NCBI RefSeq assembly: GCF_002607735.1
Contig: NZ_NBVR01000020.1
Coordinates: 239,526 to 303,525, forward strand
DNA: 64,000 nt
Reading direction: 5' to 3'
Source of the DNA: Proteus alimentorum
GTDB lineage: Bacteria > Pseudomonadota > Gammaproteobacteria > Enterobacterales > Enterobacteriaceae
How positions within the stretch are numbered: position 1 is the first letter of the stretch; each line of letters begins with the position of its first letter. Below are positions 29,028-38,360 of the stretch, piece by piece. Below the pieces are notes generated by a model that saw nothing but the letters and a program-made list of their open reading frames with translations, was not told the origin of the DNA and ran no database searches. The position numbers and the translations under genes are program-made.

Positions 29028-29080
29028 AATTCACATTCTCCGTTTTGCACAATGCAACAAATTAATAAGCTCAAATCTCA

Positions 29081-30220
29081 TTACGCTAAAATATGCTTAG
29101 CGATGACCATACGTTGCACTTCACTTGTGCCTTCAAAAATCTCAGTCAGTTTTGCTTCACGCATCAAACGTTCAACAGGATAGGATTTGGTGTAACCCAT
29201 ACCGCCATGTAATTGAACGGCTTTTTGAGTTACATAAGTGGCAGCTTCTGCTGCATAAAGTTTGGCTTGAGCTGATTCACGCGTGTAAGGAAGACCCGCC
29301 ATTTTGGCGGCAGCGGCGCGATAAACCAGCATACGAGCGCAATCAACACGCGTTGCCATATCCACTAATACCCATTGAATACCTTGATTAGCCGCAATGG
29401 GTTTACCAAATTGAATACGTTCTTTGGTGTAAGTAATTGTGGCGTCTAATGCGCTTTGCGCGATCCCTAATGCAAGTGCAGAACAACTTAAACGCCCGCC
29501 ATCTAAGGTTTCCATCGCGATATTAAAGCCTTTACCTTCTTCGCCTAACATAGCGCTAGCTGGAACTACACAATCACTGAAACTCACAGAGCAGGTTTCC
29601 GAACCGTTCATCCCCATCTTGTCTTCAGGTAAACCAATGCTGATACCTGGGTTATCACGCTCAACTAAGAATGCGGTGATCCCTTTTACACCTTTGCTTT
29701 TATCTGTCATCGCAAACACGATAAAGAACGCACCTTGAGGCGCTGCGGTGATCCACAATTTAGAGCCATTGATCACATAGTTATCGCCTTGGCGAACAGC
29801 GGTTGTTTCTTGAGCTGCAGCATCACAACCCGCGCTAGGCTCTGACAAACAGAAGCACCCTAATTTTTCGCCAGAAACTACTCCCGGTAAAATGCGTGCT
29901 TTGGTTTCTTCATCCGCATATTTTTGGATAATAGGGCCCGTTAATGAGCATTGAGACCCCATAATCATGGCGTGAGAGGCACTCACTTTCGCCATCTCTT
30001 CTGTGGCTAATACATAGCTAATGGCATCGGCTTCTGTACCACCATAAGCTTCATCAATATTGAAACCAAAGAGTCCTAATTCAGCCATCGGTGCGACGCT
30101 TTCACTTGGAAAACGGTGCTCTTTATCAATTTCACCCGCAATTGGTTTAATCTCGTTATCAACAAACTCTCTGACCATATCGCGGATCAGGACTTGTTCT
30201 TCTGTTAGCTGAAAATCCAT
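29081..30220 (-). CDS. Acyl-CoA dehydrogenase / enoyl-CoA reductase (AcdA/butyryl-CoA type)
   Basis: A 379-residue FAD enzyme of the short-chain acyl-CoA dehydrogenase family. The catalytic base is Glu363 in EIFEGTSEVQRM, and QLHGGMGYTKSYPVER and the AITEPSAG-like region (CLSEPSAGCDAA) are intact. It differs from CaiA in this window, which has GGSDEMQ at this place. With the ETF pair and a 2-hydroxyacyl-CoA dehydratase upstream, it would reduce the enoyl-CoA product, as the acrylyl-CoA or cinnamoyl-CoA reductases do in Clostridium. The exact substrate cannot be read from sequence. Confidence 0.92.
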   Translation of the reverse strand: MDFQLTEEQVLIRDMVREFVDNEIKPIAGEIDKEHRFPSESVAPMAELGLFGFNIDEAYGGTEADAISYVLATEEMAKVSASHAMIMGSQCSLTGPIIQKYADEETKARILPGVVSGEKLGCFCLSEPSAGCDAAAQETTAVRQGDNYVINGSKLWITAAPQGAFFIVFAMTDKSKGVKGITAFLVERDNPGISIGLPEDKMGMNGSETCSVSFSDCVVPASAMLGEEGKGFNIAMETLDGGRLSCSALALGIAQSALDATITYTKERIQFGKPIAANQGIQWVLVDMATRVDCARMLVYRAAAAKMAGLPYTRESAQAKLYAAEAATYVTQKAVQLHGGMGYTKSYPVERLMREAKLTEIFEGTSEVQRMVIAKHILA

Positions 30221-30315
30221 GTTTATTTTCCTCTGAGAATATTGATGGTTATCTCTATGGCGTGCGATTTCACGTTTGTCGTCTTATCGCACGCATTAAT
30301 GGGTTAACGTTATGC

Positions 30316-31635
30316 CTACATCGTTGCAATAGATGCAGGTAAGAAGGTGTACAGCAGCAACATAAACATCATGGCTAACAGTGGGATAGCGAGGGTTAAT
30401 GTCCCCACTGGCCCATAGCCTTCTTTATGGCTGACACCACAGACGCTAAAGACAGTAATAATCAATCCGTTAAATGGCGGTGTTGTACTCATAGATGCCA
30501 TTGTGGCGACACGGTGTAAGGAGCCTTGGTCAACCACGGTTGCAGGGAACATCGCCGCAATCATTGGCATAGCGATACTTAACGCACCAGAGCCTGAACC
30601 ACTGATAAACACCAAGGCACCGACTGAAATTGCAGTGACAACAAGGGGATTAAGACCCGATTGCGCAATCGCTTGGAATGATTCTTTGAACGCCGGTAGC
30701 GTCATAACTAACGCACCAAATCCAACAATCACCGCCGTGTTAAAGAGGGAGGTCACCCCTTCCATCGTTCCTGCGGCTAAATTAGGGACGAGTTTTTTCC
30801 AATCGAGATAGCGTAAGTACACAATCAAGGCCGCAATAATGGCGCAGAACAGTGCAATAGCCGGATCCCATTTCAGGATATTCAGCACGACAAGCAGAAT
30901 AAGCATTGGCAGTAATGCAACTAGCACATTAGGTAATTGGCGATCTTTTTTACCTTCTTCTGCTTTCGCTGTTTTTTCGTCTTCAACCCAACCCTCACCT
31001 TTGGCTTTTACACGCTTAAATAACCAAGTGAGATAAATAATCACTAAGGTGACTTGGAACAACGCCGTCAACATACCCGGCACTAAACCGGCTGTTGCAG
31101 ACGTACCTAAAAATTTCATTGGGATAAGGTTTTGGATCTGAGGCGATCCCGGCATGATCATCACAAACGTACCCGCACCTGCAAAATAGACAGCTGGAAT
31201 AAGTCTGCGAGGAAGATTCGCTTTGCGGAATAAACTCACCATCATTGAATAGACGGTAAACAGTGCAACAAACACTGACACACCGCCGTAGGCTAAAATG
31301 GCACAAGCTGCTACCAATGAAGGAATAACAGCCCTTTCACCAAATTTACCAATAATAAAAGAGGCAACACTATCAGCAGCGCCACTGATAGCGGTTAATT
31401 TGCCAAAAATCGCACCAAGTACGAAAATGAAGAAGAAGCTACCAAAATAGCCACCTAATCCGCCGGTATACACTTGTAATAGTGCATCGACAGGATTAAG
31501 CATATCTGGTGATACAAGCCATGCAGTCACAGCAAGAAACAGGCTGGTGGTAAAGACAGAAATAAAAATATGTATGCCTTTCATACACATAATCATTAAT
31601 ATCGCTAGCCCGATGATTAAACAAATAATACCCAT
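30316..31635 (-). CDS. GntP-family permease, likely for a hydroxy acid
   Basis: A 439-residue inner-membrane transporter with about 12 helices and the GntP/ion-transporter features GGVSVFVALFTVY, GSGSGALSIAMPM and MPGSPQIQN. Family members move gluconate and other hydroxy acids with protons. It sits between the dehydratase subunits and the acyl-CoA dehydrogenase, so it probably imports the 2-hydroxy acid or exchanges it for the reduced product. A charged loop (residues ~215-235, GEGWVEDEKTAKAEEGKK) splits it into two halves. Confidence 0.85.
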   Translation of the reverse strand: MGIICLIIGLAILMIMCMKGIHIFISVFTTSLFLAVTAWLVSPDMLNPVDALLQVYTGGLGGYFGSFFFIFVLGAIFGKLTAISGAADSVASFIIGKFGERAVIPSLVAACAILAYGGVSVFVALFTVYSMMVSLFRKANLPRRLIPAVYFAGAGTFVMIMPGSPQIQNLIPMKFLGTSATAGLVPGMLTALFQVTLVIIYLTWLFKRVKAKGEGWVEDEKTAKAEEGKKDRQLPNVLVALLPMLILLVVLNILKWDPAIALFCAIIAALIVYLRYLDWKKLVPNLAAGTMEGVTSLFNTAVIVGFGALVMTLPAFKESFQAIAQSGLNPLVVTAISVGALVFISGSGSGALSIAMPMIAAMFPATVVDQGSLHRVATMASMSTTPPFNGLIITVFSVCGVSHKEGYGPVGTLTLAIPLLAMMFMLLLYTFLPASIATM

Positions 31636-31715
31636 GATTGCCCCACTTATAGGTGTTAGGGTTCAATTGACCTGCGTAAAACACGCAGGTCTTTTGTGAC
31701 TATTAATTAACGTTG

Positions 31716-32849
31716 TTAAGCAGAAAGCACATCTGCAAAAGTTTGCAGTGCTGTTCTTGCCTGCTCATATGTTTTAGTTTGCTGATCGATTTCGATAATG
31801 ATGGAAGGAATGCCTTCTCTATCGAGGAATTTCTTCACAATAGGGGCATCAAACTCTTCAGGATCACAGAACTTCGTCAGTAAATAGACGACACCATCAG
31901 CGCCTGTGTTTTTCACCATATCGGCAATTAAACGACCGCGTTTTTTCTCTGGATCATACAAAAGCGAACACCCTTCAAGCTGAGCGATTTGCTCAGCCAT
32001 CGCTTCATAAGGTGCTTTGTTTTCAGGAATATCTTGGCGAAATTGACGAGACTCATGCGCGACTTCATCCGCCACAATCGCCATATTGTTGTCAGCCAAA
32101 ATTTGTAGAATAGAAGGGCTATCCGCAATAATGCCTGTTACAACAATTTTGTGTCCTTTCCAAGGTTCTGGAGACAAGGTTTTACATTGTGCAACAATGG
32201 CTTCAACGGCTTTTGTATGTTCAACGACATCCATAAAATAGCCACTTTTGATCACCGTATTACGGCGTTGTGGCGTGACTAAATTTGGATGCAGTGCCGC
32301 GATATCTGAAAACTCACGTAATGCGCGACGGCGCTGATTAAACAGATGGATGGCATTTTTCAGTGCATCGTCTGTCACCGCTTGACCTGAAATTTCCCCT
32401 AATTGCAGTGCAATTTTTTTGTATTGTTCGGTTAAGAAAGCAATACCTGCTGGCGTTTTACGGTTCTGTGGATGGACTAATTGAATAAAGGGCACTTGTG
32501 GTACACCGGCTTTCCAGTTTTGCCCTAAGCATTTTAAGGTGTCACAAAGTGATGGAATGATGGCGGCTGATAGTTTGTTTAACGCCCCATTTAATCCCAT
32601 TTCAAGAGAAGAAAGCACTAACGCACAATAGAAAGGAGGAAAATATTTCTTCGCTTCTGAAATCTCACGACCTTCCGCCCCCCAAATACCAAAAGGCACC
32701 ATACCCGCCGCATAGACAATTTCATTAGGGGTATATTCAGGAAAACAGCCAACAACTTTTTTACCACTACGAATAAAACTATCTAATTGAGCAACAGGGT
32801 TATCCACCACGGCTTGTAATTCATCAAACAATTCCGTTAATGTTTTCAT
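31716..32849 (-). CDS. 2-Hydroxyacyl-CoA dehydratase beta subunit (HgdB/FldC/HadC type)
   Basis: A 377-residue subunit of an oxygen-sensitive radical dehydratase that removes water from (R)-2-hydroxyacyl-CoA. Family motifs include VVGCFPEYTPNEIVYAAG near the N-terminus (an iron-sulfur ligand Cys), SLCDTLKC and TKFCDPEEFDAPIVKKF near the C-terminus. The protein binds a [4Fe-4S] cluster jointly used with the alpha subunit and receives one electron from the activator. The start codon overlaps the stop of the alpha subunit gene by one base, so the two are co-translated. Confidence 0.93.
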   Translation of the reverse strand: MKTLTELFDELQAVVDNPVAQLDSFIRSGKKVVGCFPEYTPNEIVYAAGMVPFGIWGAEGREISEAKKYFPPFYCALVLSSLEMGLNGALNKLSAAIIPSLCDTLKCLGQNWKAGVPQVPFIQLVHPQNRKTPAGIAFLTEQYKKIALQLGEISGQAVTDDALKNAIHLFNQRRRALREFSDIAALHPNLVTPQRRNTVIKSGYFMDVVEHTKAVEAIVAQCKTLSPEPWKGHKIVVTGIIADSPSILQILADNNMAIVADEVAHESRQFRQDIPENKAPYEAMAEQIAQLEGCSLLYDPEKKRGRLIADMVKNTGADGVVYLLTKFCDPEEFDAPIVKKFLDREGIPSIIIEIDQQTKTYEQARTALQTFADVLSA

Positions 32850-34090
32850 TAGATGTCTCCCTTTTTCATTTCTGCTTTGTTAGCAGCCATAATTTCAGTC
32901 AATGCTTCAACACGGGTGACATACTGCGCTTCAGAGAAAACACGAGGATCAGCTTGGTCGCCATCAAAAGTCACTGTAGGGATCTTCAGTTCATGACGAA
33001 TACGGCGCTCAATTTCAGGCATAATGCCACTCCAGAGCTTGCAACTACGGTTAACGTGAATAATTGCACCATCAACTTTATTCTGACGGCTCACGTTAAT
33101 ACGCATATCAGCAGCACGCTCAACAGAGACACAGTTAGGGACGTAAGAGTAAGCACGCATCATCTCGTCACTGTTTTGATAAATCACACCAAATGCGGTG
33201 GCATAAACAGTGGCAGTCACGTTGATACCCTGCTCTTTTAACGGCGTAGATGTGGCACGCAAGTAAGGCCAGCACGCAATACCTTCAAAGAGAACACGGT
33301 ATTTTTCTTCACCGCGGTAAGTCGATTTTTTCTCTTTGATGTTTTGTTCCATCTCTTCACACAGTTGCTCAAAAGCCAGCGCAGCTTCTAATTTACCGCG
33401 AGCACAAACTGCAACTGCCATGTGGTTAAACAGATCAAAACCATTCATTGGTGATGGTTCATACTGGCAATATTCTGCCGCTTTTAACCATGCGTGCCCT
33501 GTACGTTGTGAGATCTCACAAACTTGTTTGAATTTCTCTTCGGAGAAGACTTTGCCAGTCACTTTTTCGAGTTGTTTAATCGCATCATCAAATTGAGCTT
33601 GAACGTATTTCACCGTGACATCATCGGTGTCATAGTCATTTTTATAAGGAATATCGATAAGGATCATCGGGATATTCAGCTCATAAGCGATATTTTCATA
33701 CCATTTGATCATGCAGTTACAGATGTTGTTACAGCACAGCAAGAAGTCAGGCTGTGGCATATCCATCTCTTCACACTGTTTAATATCCATGTAAGAGAGG
33801 CTGATACGCGCATAAGCACAAATATCGTTGGAATATCCCATGCTTTCTGCATGCTCACACATTTTTAAACCCGCGCCTTTCGCGGCAATCGCAGCAGCTT
33901 GGTTTTCAGGATAAACCACACATAAACCTAATGTTTCAGCAATTTCTTGAGGGAAGTTAGAGGCACACCACCCTATTTTTTCACCGCTGTTTTTCGCATC
34001 CCACGCGCGCTGATAAGCATCAGCGGCGATTTTTTGCAGTCGTTTTTTCGCAGGAATATAATCCGGCGCATTCATATCTACATTGCTCAT
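32849..34090 (-). CDS. 2-Hydroxyacyl-CoA dehydratase alpha subunit (FldB/HadB type)
   Basis: A 413-residue partner subunit. It begins with the region IGWCASNFPQEIAETLG (Cys42) and PENQAAAIAAKGAG, continues with CAYARISLSY (Cys91) and the cysteine-rich LLCCNNICNCM (119-126), all typical of this family. It resembles lactoyl- and phenyllactoyl-CoA dehydratases more than the 2-hydroxyglutaryl enzyme in general layout, but specificity is not assignable. It overlaps both neighbours (four bases with the activator, one with the beta subunit). Confidence 0.93.
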   Translation of the reverse strand: MSNVDMNAPDYIPAKKRLQKIAADAYQRAWDAKNSGEKIGWCASNFPQEIAETLGLCVVYPENQAAAIAAKGAGLKMCEHAESMGYSNDICAYARISLSYMDIKQCEEMDMPQPDFLLCCNNICNCMIKWYENIAYELNIPMILIDIPYKNDYDTDDVTVKYVQAQFDDAIKQLEKVTGKVFSEEKFKQVCEISQRTGHAWLKAAEYCQYEPSPMNGFDLFNHMAVAVCARGKLEAALAFEQLCEEMEQNIKEKKSTYRGEEKYRVLFEGIACWPYLRATSTPLKEQGINVTATVYATAFGVIYQNSDEMMRAYSYVPNCVSVERAADMRINVSRQNKVDGAIIHVNRSCKLWSGIMPEIERRIRHELKIPTVTFDGDQADPRVFSEAQYVTRVEALTEIMAANKAEMKKGDI

Positions 34091-34914
34091 TTTGATGTTC
34101 CTATTGTTAACGCATCGTCTTCCAGTTGATGGCGGTACGCTTCAAAGGCATAAATGGCGGCACCTATCGCCCCGTTGTATTGTGATAATGGTGAGGTGGC
34201 GATAGAGGCGTTCAGCTCCTCGCTAACATAACGAACAACTTCAAAATTACTGGCAACACCGCCTGTCATGACAACAGGGGCTTCAACACCGACTCGTTTT
34301 GCAAGACCGGCAATACGGCTAGCCACAGAGCGGTGAATACCATTAATGACGTCGGGTATTGTTTCGTTATTCGCGAGATGAGAAATCACTTCCGATTCAG
34401 AGAACACGGTACAGGTTGAGCTAATCGTGACTTTTTTCGTGGACTTAGCGCCCTCTTGAGCGAGATCAGAAATCTTGGTTTCTAATACTCGCGACATCAC
34501 ATCTAAAAAGCGTCCTGTACCCGCAGCGCACTTGTCATTCATCACAAAGTTTAATAAACGGCCTGCACCATCCATATGAAGTGCTTTAACGTCTTGACCG
34601 CCGATATCAATCACCGTTTTCACACCCGGAAAAAGAAAGTGCGCGCCTTTCGCATGGCAGCTAAGTTCACTCACTTCTTTGTTGGCTTCTTTCAGAGAAT
34701 TTCGGCCATATCCTGTTGCGCAGATCCAACTGATCTGACTGAGATCGCCGTCAAATTGACGCAATACTTCATTGATCGCTTTTTCAGGCCCAGATGTCCC
34801 AGCACCGACTGATGCCAACGACTTCGCGACAATAGCGTCACCATTTTTCATGATGATGCATTTTGATGCTGACGATCCGATATCAACGCCCATTGTGAAA
34901 ATGTCTTGTTGCAT
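34087..34914 (-). CDS. Activator ATPase of 2-hydroxyacyl-CoA dehydratase (HgdC/FldI type)
   Basis: A 275-residue member of the ASKHA (actin/hexokinase-like) ATPases. It uses ATP to push one low-potential electron into the dehydratase to start its radical cycle. The homodimer-bridging [4Fe-4S] cluster is held by Cys129 in NDKCAAGTGRF and Cys168 in ISSTCTVFSESE; their 39-residue spacing equals that of the Acidaminococcus protein (127/166). GVDIGSSASKC and VIDIGGQDVK are the ATP-binding loops. It is oxygen-sensitive in known cases, so this operon should work only anaerobically. Confidence 0.95.
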   Translation of the reverse strand: MQQDIFTMGVDIGSSASKCIIMKNGDAIVAKSLASVGAGTSGPEKAINEVLRQFDGDLSQISWICATGYGRNSLKEANKEVSELSCHAKGAHFLFPGVKTVIDIGGQDVKALHMDGAGRLLNFVMNDKCAAGTGRFLDVMSRVLETKISDLAQEGAKSTKKVTISSTCTVFSESEVISHLANNETIPDVINGIHRSVASRIAGLAKRVGVEAPVVMTGGVASNFEVVRYVSEELNASIATSPLSQYNGAIGAAIYAFEAYRHQLEDDALTIGTSK

Positions 34915-34950
34915 GCCTTTGCTCTCCTGAAAATTAAAAAAGTAAGTGGA

Positions 34951-36186
34951 TTATTCTTTCCACGTCATCACGTCTTTATTGGCTTCAAGGTTTGCTATCT
35001 CTTCAGCGCTATACCCTAATTCTGCTAATACAGACGGTGTGTCTTCACCTAACAAAGGACCACGGCGGTATTCAGGTAAACCACTTTCTAAGAAATCAAT
35101 CGGCGGACGAACTAAGGCTTTTTCACTGCCATTTTTGTATTTCATGTTGTAGAAGGTGTTGATTGCCCAAGCTTGTTTGTCTTCCAGCACTTCTTCCCAC
35201 GTTTGTGCAATGCTGAATGGGATATCGTTTTTGGTGAAAATATCTGCCCATTCTGACGCTGTTTTTTGCTCAACTTGCTGCCAAATCAGGTCATATAATT
35301 CAGGGGAGCGATTATTTTTCGCCACTTCTTGTAGGCGGGTATAACGCGTGTCTTCCGCTAAATCTGGGCGACCAATACAAGAAATAAAGGTTGGGTAGTA
35401 AGCGTCATAAACTGGCATACAAACTTGAATAAAACGGTCATCTTTCGTTTTATAAGCCAAAATAAATGGGCTGGTGGTATTACGGCGATCGATTGGATAA
35501 GGCTGTCCATAATCTGGATATTGCGCCGCTTGGATCATAATCGCTTGGGTGTAAATAGAGGTATGCAACAAGTTAGTTGAAACATACTCGCCTTGACCGA
35601 TATTTTTAGCGCGAATATAAGCAGCTAATACACCCGACACTAAACCTAATGCACACTGATGATCGCCAAGACCGGGGATCACGTTCATGGGTACAGTACC
35701 TTTTTGGTACAGTGAACCTAAAATACCGCCACGGGCAAAGAATGCGGTGTAGTCAAATCCCGGTAAATCTTTATCTGGTCCTTCATCGCCATAACCCGTC
35801 ACGCTGGCATAAACTAATTTTGGAAAGCGTTGTTTTAACGTTTCATAATCTAAACCCGCACGCTCTCTTGCACCCGGACGCCAGTTAGTTAAGAAAATGT
35901 CTGCTTTTTCTAACAGTTCAAACAGGATTTTTTTCCCTGCTTCTGTTTTCGTATTTAACACAATCCCACGTTTATTGGCGTTTTCTAAATCAAAACTGGT
36001 GTTTTCATGTTGATCTAATGGGCGCCCTTCTGTTGGTGCGGTATAGCGTAAATTATCGCCACTTGGCGATTCGATTTTGATTACGTTCGCACCCATATCA
36101 GCTAAAATTCGACCCGCTGCAGGTACTGCGATAAAGGTCGCCAACTCAACTACGGTGACGCCTTCCAGTGCTTTATGACTTGTCAT
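34951..36186 (-). CDS. Family III CoA-transferase (HadA/FldA/CaiB-like)
   Basis: A 411-residue class III CoA-transferase that moves CoA from the saturated product to the incoming 2-hydroxy acid. The covalent-intermediate aspartate is Asp175 in IPGLGDHQCALG. The N-terminus (VPAAGRILADMGANVIKIE) is characteristic. It is a distant paralogue of caiB at 46496-47716. It directly precedes the activator and dehydratase genes, the same grouping as in the clostridial had and fld loci. Confidence 0.92.
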   Translation of the reverse strand: MTSHKALEGVTVVELATFIAVPAAGRILADMGANVIKIESPSGDNLRYTAPTEGRPLDQHENTSFDLENANKRGIVLNTKTEAGKKILFELLEKADIFLTNWRPGARERAGLDYETLKQRFPKLVYASVTGYGDEGPDKDLPGFDYTAFFARGGILGSLYQKGTVPMNVIPGLGDHQCALGLVSGVLAAYIRAKNIGQGEYVSTNLLHTSIYTQAIMIQAAQYPDYGQPYPIDRRNTTSPFILAYKTKDDRFIQVCMPVYDAYYPTFISCIGRPDLAEDTRYTRLQEVAKNNRSPELYDLIWQQVEQKTASEWADIFTKNDIPFSIAQTWEEVLEDKQAWAINTFYNMKYKNGSEKALVRPPIDFLESGLPEYRRGPLLGEDTPSVLAELGYSAEEIANLEANKDVMTWKE

Positions 36187-36252
36187 TTCTTCTCCTAATT
36201 ATTTTTAGACTTCATACTGCTGTTGTCAGAATGTGGATAAATCCATTGTCAC

Positions 36253-37890
36253 TTAACCCGCTACTTTGGTTTTTTCATCCTTGATTGAAACGCTATAACC
36301 CAGTTGCAATTTCAATGCTTGCACATCAATTTTTCCGCAAGGGGTATGAGGAAACGCTGTAAAGAAATGGAGTTCTTTAGGGATTTTGTAGCGAGCCAGT
36401 CGCTCTTGTAGAAATTCACGTAATTCACTTTCACCAATGCTGTGGCCTTTTTGCACACAAATGGTGGCAATCACTTCTTCACCTAAATCCGTTGACGGAA
36501 TACCAAATGCTTTTGTCTCATCAACACCAGCATATTCAGCAATGGCTTCTTCTATTTCACAAAGGCTGATATTTTCACCACCACGTACCACAATCTCTTT
36601 CATGCGATAGGCATAGTGATAATTTCCTTGTTCGTCGATACAGCCGATATCCCCCGTGTGTAACCACCCTTCTTCGTCTAACGCTTCTTTGGTTTTGTCT
36701 GGTGCATTGTCATAGCCCATCATCACATGGAAGCCACGCGTACAAATTTCACCTAAAATGCCGACTGGCACAGGTTTACCTGTTTTCGGATTGATAATTT
36801 TCATTTCCACAAAAGGTAAAGGTTTACCAATCGAACTACGCTTTATCGCTAAGGGATCGTGAGGTAATGTTTGAGTACAGCAAGGTGAAGCTTCTGTTTG
36901 GCCATAAGAGACAGTGATCCCTTTCATGCCGAGGATATTTTCGATGTCATCAATTAAGGCTGGAGGGAAACTGGCGCCTGCAATAATGCCTTTATCAAGG
37001 CTGGATAAATCATAGTGAGAAAATTGCTCATGCTTCATTAAACGACTAAAAATTGTCGGTACACCGTGCATAATGGTGCAATGATGATTTTGAACGGCTT
37101 TTAACACATCTTCTGCACAATAGTTATCAAGAAGAACGAGTTGGCACCCTGTTGTTAACGCAAAAAAGAGGCAAGAAGAGAGTCCAAAACAGTGGAACAG
37201 AGGAACCGCAAGACAAATCACATCGTCATGTGTCACACCTAAGCGCTGTGCTGACAGCATGGCATTATTAATGACATTATATTGGCTTAACATGACACCT
37301 TTAGGCATTGCAGTACTGCCAGAAGTCATTTGAATAGTCAGTAAATCTTTTACGCTAACTTGGGCGACAGCATGTTGATAAACGGTATCGGATACGTGTA
37401 TTGCTTTTTCTTTTAATTGAGATAAAGAGACACTTTTTTCTGCATGTTCATCACCCATGCTAATAAATAATTGAGGTAATACATCTTTATTTTCTGATGC
37501 TTTTTTAGAAAGACAATTAATAACCTCAATAAAATGATTGCTTTTAAAACCCTCCGAAAAACAGAGCGCTTTAATTCCGGTTAATCGACATAAATCTAAT
37601 AACTCTCTTTTTTTAAAATGAAAGTTAATACAAACAACGGGAACACCAATTTGAGCAGCAGCAAGAAAACAAATTATCCACTCTTTACTATTAGCAGACC
37701 AAATACCTAAACGATCACCTTTTTTTAAACCAATGGCTAAAAATCCACGAGCAACGCTTTCTACTTCTTGTTGTAATTGTTGCCAAGTCAGTGTTTTTTT
37801 ACTTTGATTTTCAATCAAGGCTATTTGTAATGCATGTTGCTTTACTACATTGTTTAGACATTCTTTAACTGTCGTTTCTAATAAGGTCAT
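36253..37890 (-). CDS. Acyl-CoA ligase (AMP-forming), primer of the pathway
   Basis: A 545-residue AMP-binding acid-CoA ligase. Motifs: MTSGSTAMPKGVM (A3 motif, residues 188-200), VSYGQTEAS (A5), WLHTGDIG (A7) and a C-terminal lysine in PCGKID. It resembles CaiC and FadK. It is the first gene of the eleven-gene operon and would form the initial CoA thioester that primes the CoA-transferase cycle. The start shown is the first ATG. Confidence 0.9.
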   Translation of the reverse strand: MTLLETTVKECLNNVVKQHALQIALIENQSKKTLTWQQLQQEVESVARGFLAIGLKKGDRLGIWSANSKEWIICFLAAAQIGVPVVCINFHFKKRELLDLCRLTGIKALCFSEGFKSNHFIEVINCLSKKASENKDVLPQLFISMGDEHAEKSVSLSQLKEKAIHVSDTVYQHAVAQVSVKDLLTIQMTSGSTAMPKGVMLSQYNVINNAMLSAQRLGVTHDDVICLAVPLFHCFGLSSCLFFALTTGCQLVLLDNYCAEDVLKAVQNHHCTIMHGVPTIFSRLMKHEQFSHYDLSSLDKGIIAGASFPPALIDDIENILGMKGITVSYGQTEASPCCTQTLPHDPLAIKRSSIGKPLPFVEMKIINPKTGKPVPVGILGEICTRGFHVMMGYDNAPDKTKEALDEEGWLHTGDIGCIDEQGNYHYAYRMKEIVVRGGENISLCEIEEAIAEYAGVDETKAFGIPSTDLGEEVIATICVQKGHSIGESELREFLQERLARYKIPKELHFFTAFPHTPCGKIDVQALKLQLGYSVSIKDEKTKVAG

Positions 37891-38360
37891 AAATACCTAC
37901 TCAACCGCTTCTTTGCTGGTGTTTCTGTCTGTAATGACCTTATTCTGGGTAGGGGGATTTATTCATTCTTGGTAAATAACGAACTGTTTTTCGTCATTTG
38001 AATAGTCTGAGAAAGATTTGTGATTGAGGTCTAGATTTGGCGGGTTAAATATAATTTGTAATTGAAGAGTAATTAATAACAATGAGATAAATTTGAAACT
38101 AATGCGTTATAAAGGTGTTATTATTAATAAAGAAAAAGGAGAGTTATTTTATTTTTATAAAAAAACAAAACCACTCTCTTTTTAATATAAATATACTCAG
38201 CTCATTTTAAGATATAAAAAAATCTTATCAATAAATATTGATGTGATAATTTAAATAAAAACAATATAAAAAAAATACAATAACGATTTAATTTTATAAC
38301 ATCTAAATAAAAAACAATTTAAATCACTTAACTTATTTTATTAATCATCGGTTAAAGAAT
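37891..38360. promoter_or_regulatory. Control region of the dehydratase operon
   Basis: About 470 bp without a gene, between two leftward genes. It must contain the promoter of the acyl-CoA ligase operon. A short inverted repeat ACGAA-N6-TTCGT lies near 37979-37994. The distal half is very AT-rich. No convincing FNR, CRP or sigma-54 site was found. Confidence 0.45.

Noticed and set aside
37891..38360. Search for FNR, CRP or sigma-54 sites before the dehydratase operon
   Set aside because: Only weak half-matches were found (for example TGTGATTGAGGTCTAGA), below what I would report as a site.
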